Part shown: in pieces, positions 59,672 through 64,000 of the stretch | Numbering within the stretch: position 1 is the stretch's first letter | How the letters are laid out: the number at the start of each line of letters is the position of its first letter | DNA from: CAYNND01 sp964528735 | Lineage (GTDB): Bacteria > Patescibacteriota > Minisyncoccia > Phycocordibacterales > UBA2100 | Assembly: GCA_964528735.1 (NCBI GenBank) | Contig: CAZGUV010000003.1 | Span: forward strand, 1-64,000 | Direction of reading: 5' to 3' | Length of the DNA: 64,000 nt | Program-made: the position numbers and the translations under genes | The notes under the pieces: model-generated | The model's input: the letters and a program-made list of their open reading frames with translations, nothing else | What the model was told of the DNA's origin: nothing | Database searches by the model: none

Positions 59672-60850
59672 TCATTTACTTCCTCGTATCTTTGCACCAC
59701 AGTACCGCACCTCACCGAGGCCGCAGAGCCCGCCATAGAGCGCTGCACGATGTCCTCGTGTTGTCACATTATTTGCTAATTGCGATTTGAAATCAGAGAT
59801 TCGTTCCTTTATTTGTGACACGGTTGCCTCTTTGCTAAATGACCTTCCAAAACCTTTGCTCTCTTCAAAAATCTGACTCAGTGTTTCTACATTATCAGGG
59901 TCTCCTTGTTGCTTTTTGAGCAAGGCTGAGACACGCGAGCGATACTCAGTACTCGTGAGTTGTGGGGTGTTTTGTGGGGCCTCCTCACCCGCGAGGAGGT
60001 TCTCGACCGTATCACCATCTGGGTTACCTTCCTTTTTCTGTTTATCTGTCTCTGTTGCGCGCTTCAGAGTTTCCGCGTCATCACTACAGAGCACATACGT
60101 TGCGAGTGATATCTTTTCAGCAATATCTGTTTTCTGATTTTTTTTGACTCGACCGCGCTCTTCTTTAAAGCATCGAATGCCCGCGCCTTTGATACTCTGA
60201 AGTGATTCTTCACTAAAAGGCACTCCTTTCATAACTGTAAGACCTGTTTTGCACGTTTTCGGGTCTTCCTTTGTTCCCCCATCACCCGTAGGCCGTGCAC
60301 AACCCTTTCCGAATTTTGACTGTATGTCACGCTCAAGCATACAACCCTTTTTTCCTTTGACCATGTGTTCACCATCAGCAAGAAGTACGTACGAATCAGG
60401 AAGGCGCTTTTTCTCTGCGTTTGATATTTTTTTCACGGTAGACGCTTCTGGTGAAAGTTTTTTTTGAGTTGGCTCTTGTACTGAAATGTCATCTACCCCA
60501 GTAAGTCGATATGAGTCTTGCACCGTATTTTTTTCGCACATTAAAAACAATTCCCCTTTTTTTGGCGTCACATCCTGCGTCGCTACACGATATTTTAGTT
60601 CACTCTGCGCGCGCTCCTCGAGCAACGGGAATGGGGCGGTGAGATTGTACTGTTTTTTGAGTTGTTCACTATACTGCTTGCAGGCACTTTTTCGTGCGTC
60701 AGTCCACATGTCACAGACTTGTGCAATGTCAGAGCGCACTGGTGGTAAGTCTTGTGCAATGCCGTAGTTTTGACTCCGTGCAGTTTGCTGAGCGTATGTC
60801 ACCAGCGGTACAATCCACACACAGACAACCAGTACAGAGCGCCATTTCAT
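59672..60850 (-). CDS. Secreted Cys-containing protein of unknown function
   Basis: A 392-residue exported protein: signal peptide (SVLVVCVWIVPLVTYA), then a charged, low-hydrophobicity body with about ten Cys (for example FLMCEKN, KKGCMLERD, KFGKGCARP, YVLCSDD) that may form disulfides outside the cell. No family recognised; the middle segment with CMLERDIQSKFGKGC has some similarity in style to its neighbour (ESTIKDKYGKKCISEC). CATACT ends 6 nt before the ATG. First gene of the insertion between rplB and rpsS. Confidence 0.6.
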   Translation of the reverse strand: MKWRSVLVVCVWIVPLVTYAQQTARSQNYGIAQDLPPVRSDIAQVCDMWTDARKSACKQYSEQLKKQYNLTAPFPLLEERAQSELKYRVATQDVTPKKGELFLMCEKNTVQDSYRLTGVDDISVQEPTQKKLSPEASTVKKISNAEKKRLPDSYVLLADGEHMVKGKKGCMLERDIQSKFGKGCARPTGDGGTKEDPKTCKTGLTVMKGVPFSEESLQSIKGAGIRCFKEERGRVKKNQKTDIAEKISLATYVLCSDDAETLKRATETDKQKKEGNPDGDTVENLLAGEEAPQNTPQLTSTEYRSRVSALLKKQQGDPDNVETLSQIFEESKGFGRSFSKEATVSQIKERISDFKSQLANNVTTRGHRAALYGGLCGLGEVRYCGAKIRGSK

Positions 60851-60910
60851 ACGTCTAGTATGACACGCTTACATCTCGTATATGCGCTCCTATACACAAT
60901 AGGCGACCAA

Positions 60911-60939
60911 CAAAAAACACCCGTGGAGGGTGTTTTTTG
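60911..60939. terminator. Terminator after rplB
   Basis: CAAAAAACACCC pairs with GGGTGTTTTTTG across a five-base loop, 13 nt beyond the rplB stop. It ends the rplC-rplD-rplW-rplB transcript before the inserted genes. Confidence 0.92.
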
Positions 60940-60951
60940 CGCACAGGGACT

Positions 60952-61806
60952 TTATGCCGCTTGCTTTTTCTTCTTCCCAACGACTCGTCGTGAGACGACA
61001 AATACGTTTGAATATTTCTTTGGTGTTCGAGTCTTCTGGCCCTTGCCTGTTGGCTTTCCCCAGAGTGACTTTGCACGCTTGAGACCTCGTCCCTGTCGTC
61101 CTTCACCACCACCATGTGGGTGGTCAACTGGGTTCATCACTGAACCGCGGACGGTAGGGCGGATACCCATCTTTCGTGCGCGACCAGCTTTACCGATGTT
61201 TACCAAGCGGTAGTCTGGGTTTGAAACTTCACCAACGGTCGCCCAGCAGGTGTCGAGCACTCGTCGCACTTCTGTTGAAGGAAGTTTGACGAACGCGAAT
61301 CCTGCATCATGACCGATAACTTGTGCGAAGTTTCCTGCAGCACGAACGAGCTTTGCACCTCCCTTTGGTTTCATCTCAATGTTGTAGACGAATGTACCAA
61401 CTGGCATCTTCTCTAGAGGAAGACGGTTACCGGTAGTAACAGTTGCGTTTTCTGACACAGTGAATGTAGAACCGACACCCATAGAGCGTGGTACCAAGAC
61501 GTAGCGTCTCTCACCATCTTTAAAGAGTGCGAGTCCGATAAAACCAGAACGGTTTGGATCGTACTCAATGGTCTCAATCGTTGCATCAATGTTGTACTTG
61601 TTGTACATGAAGTCGACATGGCGGAACTTTCGCTTTACGCCACCACCCTTGTGCCGGATAGTGATGCGTCCTGCGTTGTTTCGTCCAACGTCGCGCTTTC
61701 GGCCTTTCATCAAAGGCTTATGTGGACTGTCTCCTGAAAGGAGCTCACGGTATGGCAGAGATGTCATGCCGCGGCGTCCTGGAGATGTAGGCTTGTAGTG
61801 TTTCAT
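60952..61806 (-). CDS. rplB: 50S ribosomal protein L2
   Basis: A 284-residue L2 with GRNNAGRITIRHKGGGVKRKFR near the start, VPRSMGVGSTF in the middle and the peptidyl-transferase-region signature GSVMNPVDHPHGGGEGRQG. It ends with a Lys-rich tail. It is last in its transcript, whereas in most bacteria rpsS follows directly. Confidence 0.97.
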   Translation of the reverse strand: MKHYKPTSPGRRGMTSLPYRELLSGDSPHKPLMKGRKRDVGRNNAGRITIRHKGGGVKRKFRHVDFMYNKYNIDATIETIEYDPNRSGFIGLALFKDGERRYVLVPRSMGVGSTFTVSENATVTTGNRLPLEKMPVGTFVYNIEMKPKGGAKLVRAAGNFAQVIGHDAGFAFVKLPSTEVRRVLDTCWATVGEVSNPDYRLVNIGKAGRARKMGIRPTVRGSVMNPVDHPHGGGEGRQGRGLKRAKSLWGKPTGKGQKTRTPKKYSNVFVVSRRVVGKKKKQAA

Positions 61807-61816
61807 AGAATTGCGA

Positions 61817-62137
61817 TTACATGACTGCTATCGTGTCTCCTTTCTTGAGATACACGTACGCCTTCTTAACACCAGCCGTCGTACCAAGTTTTCCGGGGCG
61901 TCGATTACGAACAGTCTTTGCAGGAATGTTCACAATAGCAACGCGACGTGGAGTAAGCTTGTAGACGTGCTTGATAGCTGCCGCTACCTGTGTCTTGTTT
62001 GCGCGTGGATCAATCTCAAAACAGTATGACCCTCCGTTCATGCCACGTACTGATTTCTCAGTGATGTGTGGACGGCGGAGTACTGCATCAAGTGAGAGCG
62101 TATGGTCTGTACCTTTCATTGTATTTTTCATACTCAT
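61817..62137 (-). CDS. rplW: 50S ribosomal protein L23
   Basis: A 106-residue L23: LRRPHITEKSVRGMNGGSYCFEIDPRANKTQVAAAIKHVYKL and VRNRRPGKLGTTAGVKKAYVYLKKGD. It docks factors at the tunnel exit. Its start overlaps the rplD stop (TAATG). Confidence 0.95.
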   Translation of the reverse strand: MSMKNTMKGTDHTLSLDAVLRRPHITEKSVRGMNGGSYCFEIDPRANKTQVAAAIKHVYKLTPRRVAIVNIPAKTVRNRRPGKLGTTAGVKKAYVYLKKGDTIAVM

Positions 62138-62808
62138 TACTTAGTTTTAGTAATACGCTTCTCAAGTGCTGTACTTGCTGACTCTGGTTCAGTGATGAGC
62201 ACATACTTGTACTTCAAAACTGCAACAGGGTTAAGTGACGCGGTAGAAACTACCTCGACATTACCCATGTTCTGGAAACTCTTTTGGATGTTTCCTACTG
62301 CACCAGTAACGGCAACCAAGACTGCATTGTTTCGGCGATCTGCCATATCTTTGAAGTCTTTGTTTTTAGCAAAGGCTTTCAATACTGCAGATGCATCCTT
62401 TGTTTTTGGTGCATCAAACGCAAGTGTCTCAACGAATGCAATTTTACCTTCTCGCACCTTCTCAGAGAGCGTTGCGAAGAGTGCCTTTGCACGCATTGCC
62501 TTGTTTATCTTTTGACTGTAATCACGCATCTTGACTGGGCCGTGTGCTTTACCACCACCAACCCAAAGTGGAGAGCGACTTGAGCCGTGTCGTGCACGAC
62601 CAGTACCCTTTTGTTTCCATGGCTTTCTACCACCACCTCGAACTTCTGAACGATCTTTTGCGTGAGCAACTGGAGTGCGAGCATTTGCCTGCATACCGCG
62701 GACTACTTGAGACACGAGCGCCTCGTTCCACTTCGCAGCAAATACTGCATCAGAGACTTCCACAGTTCCCTTCTCCTTGCCAGCCTGTGTGTATACGGTG
62801 ACTTTCAT
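62137..62808 (-). CDS. rplD: 50S ribosomal protein L4
   Basis: A 223-residue L4: the tunnel loop VRGMQANARTPVAHAKDRSEVRGGGRKPWKQKGTGRARHGS is complete, and the C-terminal domain has NAVLVAVTGAVGNIQKSFQNM. In gammaproteobacteria L4 controls the S10 operon by binding the leader. It starts 1 nt after the rplC stop. Confidence 0.96.
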   Translation of the reverse strand: MKVTVYTQAGKEKGTVEVSDAVFAAKWNEALVSQVVRGMQANARTPVAHAKDRSEVRGGGRKPWKQKGTGRARHGSSRSPLWVGGGKAHGPVKMRDYSQKINKAMRAKALFATLSEKVREGKIAFVETLAFDAPKTKDASAVLKAFAKNKDFKDMADRRNNAVLVAVTGAVGNIQKSFQNMGNVEVVSTASLNPVAVLKYKYVLITEPESASTALEKRITKTK

Positions 62809-62809
62809 A

Positions 62810-63421
62810 TTACTGTGAAATTATCTCCAATAATCCTCCCTTGTTTCCTGGTACTGCACCTGAGATAACGAGTGTGTTTGTCTCTTTGTTGATCTGGAGA
62901 ACTTTGAGGTTCTTTACCGTAACGCGATCACCACCCATGCGTCCTCCCATGCGCTTTCCTTTTGCAACACGACCACCTGCTCGCCCTGCGCCACCGAGTG
63001 AACCCGGCATACGAAGTGAGTGCTTGCGTCCGTGTGACTTGAGGTCACCATGGAAACCGTGTCGCTTAACGACACCTTGCCATCCTTTTCCTTTTGTAAT
63101 ACCTGAAACAGTAATGATGTCTCCTACAGAAAACTGTGTGACATCGAGAACCGCTCCACGCTCTACACCAGTGACCCCACTAAACTCCACCATGTGGCGG
63201 AAATTACTGAGTCCCTTGAGGTGACCGAGCATCGGCTTTGTCATGTGCTTTTCAGCTTTCTCAGAAAAGCCAACTTGAACAGCTTCGTAGCCGTCCTTAT
63301 CTGTTGTCTTTACCTGCGTGACCGTTACCGGCCCTGCTGAGATAACTGTTGCAGCACTGACGCTACCGTCTGCAGCAAAGACCTGAGTCATTTGCTCCTT
63401 TGTGCCAAGAATATACTTCAT
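62810..63421 (-). CDS. rplC: 50S ribosomal protein L3
   Basis: A 203-residue L3: MKYILGTKEQMTQVF, VQVGFSEKAEKHMTKPMLGHLK, ITKGKGWQGVVKRHGFHGDLKSHG and GSLGGAGRAGGRVAKGKRMGG. It is the first gene of the cluster; rpsJ, which usually precedes it, is not in the window. TATAGT (63438-63433) lies 11 nt before the ATG. Confidence 0.96.
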   Translation of the reverse strand: MKYILGTKEQMTQVFAADGSVSAATVISAGPVTVTQVKTTDKDGYEAVQVGFSEKAEKHMTKPMLGHLKGLSNFRHMVEFSGVTGVERGAVLDVTQFSVGDIITVSGITKGKGWQGVVKRHGFHGDLKSHGRKHSLRMPGSLGGAGRAGGRVAKGKRMGGRMGGDRVTVKNLKVLQINKETNTLVISGAVPGNKGGLLEIISQ

Positions 63422-63432
63422 GCACTGCTGAA

Positions 63433-63522
63433 ACTATACTGATAAATCATCAAAAAATGCTCGTCGGAACACGAGCACTACTTGTTGAAAGAGAGTGACT
63501 GGTGTCCATTGGTCTCCCTATA
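63433..63522 (-). promoter_or_regulatory. rplC leader with internal terminator-like hairpin
   Basis: On the minus strand a distal TATAGG (63522-63517) lies 7 nt before an ATG at 63509 that opens a 19-codon frame (MDTSHSLSTSSARVPTSIF) ending at 63450. The end of this frame overlaps a hairpin TGCTCGT/ACGAGCA (63458-63477) followed by six T. A proximal TATAGT lies at 63438-63433. The layout resembles an attenuator ahead of rplC-rplD; regulation by L4 or by the leader peptide is inference. Confidence 0.4.
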
Positions 63523-63638
63523 CTCACATTTGGGTACAGGGGTACGTAGACGTAAAGCTTTTTGACTGGGGGTAGACTACCTGAGCCAGACAAGAAAAGC
63601 AAGTTATAAAAAATGACCAAAAGGCCAAAAGTATTGAA

Positions 63639-63668
63639 CCGACGGACTCCTCATGAGAAGCCCGTCGG
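63639..63668 (-). terminator. Hairpin after the small Cys-rich gene
   Basis: CCGACGG and CCGTCGG form a 7-bp stem just downstream of the 63693 gene. The following T-run is weak, so termination strength is uncertain. Confidence 0.5.
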
Positions 63669-63692
63669 CTATTCTGACCGGGTCCGACCCCT

Positions 63693-63929
63693 TCAGTTGT
63701 CGCAGTTCTGGTCGCACCAGCGATAGCAGCCAGGATTGTCGCTCCACTGCTTGCAGTTGGCGTAGCAGGCCTTCGCGTTCTTGGCGCGAATGCCGACACG
63801 GTTGGGAGCGCAGGCCACCCTCGTGATGAGAGGATCCGCACGGGGAATCGGAGACATATTCGGGACAGGCGCCGCGTGCGCCGTGCCGACGAGAATGCCG
63901 GAGATGGTCAGTGCTGTAAGAAGCTTCAT
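63693..63929 (-). CDS. Small secreted Cys-rich protein, probably acquired
   Basis: A 78-residue protein with a clear signal peptide (LLTALTISGILVGTAHA) and a mature part with six Cys in CAPN, CYANCKQW, CYRWCDQNC, suggesting three disulfides. No family recognised. AGGAG (63940-63936) lies 6 nt before the ATG, so it uses a Shine-Dalgarno start unlike most genes here. It is noticeably GC-rich relative to its neighbours. It occupies the place where rpsJ would normally precede rplC. Confidence 0.6.
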   Translation of the reverse strand: MKLLTALTISGILVGTAHAAPVPNMSPIPRADPLITRVACAPNRVGIRAKNAKACYANCKQWSDNPGCYRWCDQNCDN

Positions 63930-64000
63930 ACGGGACTCCTGCCCTTGGAAAGCCTACCACTCTCTAGTGGCGTCAACCCAACTCTCGTTGGATACTACAT

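Overview
The window looks like a chromosome segment of a Candidate Phyla Radiation (Patescibacteria, Parcubacteria-like) bacterium. The case rests on gene content and is an inference: no 16S rRNA gene is present to confirm it. The spc ribosomal-protein block lacks rpmD (uL30). Nucleoside diphosphate kinases and adenylate kinase are divergent. There are several large secreted proteins with peptidoglycan-binding and PKD modules. A lone type IV secretion-like ATPase is present. Most protein genes start without a Shine-Dalgarno sequence, directly downstream of a -10 box. A run of ten N at 45398-45407 marks a scaffold gap.

Layout. 0-13 kb: single genes and short operons: HD and TfoX proteins, an MFS exporter, a secreted alpha/beta hydrolase, a Kazal/PKD surface protein, riboflavin synthase plus lumazine synthase, OmpA-like and helix-hairpin-helix proteins, a phosphoesterase-recG operon and a large peptidoglycan-binding/PKD protein. 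13-19 kb: a structured tandem repeat, tRNA-Ile(UAU) and a five-gene ftsH operon carrying two EamA transporters and two possibly kinase-like unknowns. 18.7-19.5 kb: two small Shine-Dalgarno-led cassettes that look foreign. 19.5-33 kb: smpB-ssrA (tmRNA), mntR-mntH, a sigma-like factor with a long N-terminal extension, membrane proteins, LOG protein, AI-2E family permease, apbE, then infC-rpmI-rplT. 34-49 kb: HAD and beta-CASP hydrolases, a structured ncRNA candidate, a PurN-like protein, two adjacent ndk genes, the T4SS-like ATPase, a second large PKD protein, adk-map, a UMP-kinase-like gene, gmk and an ABC exporter. 49-63.4 kb (minus strand): ribosomal-protein genes from rplC to secY, broken into separately promoted blocks by a DUF2914 membrane gene and by three genes, at least two of them for secreted proteins. 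63.4-64 kb: the rplC leader and a small foreign-looking secreted Cys-rich protein.

How it works together. Ribosome assembly, secretion (SecY), translation quality control (tmRNA/SmpB, FtsH) and nucleotide phosphorylation (Adk, Gmk, Ndk, UMP kinase) form the housekeeping core. The secreted PKD, Kazal, Ig-like and Cys-rich proteins are the probable cell-surface equipment. The strongest global signal is regulatory. About 40 genes have a -10 hexamer, very often exactly TATACT, ending about 6-8 nt before the start codon, which implies leaderless mRNAs. Four small genes with real Shine-Dalgarno sites stand out against that background.
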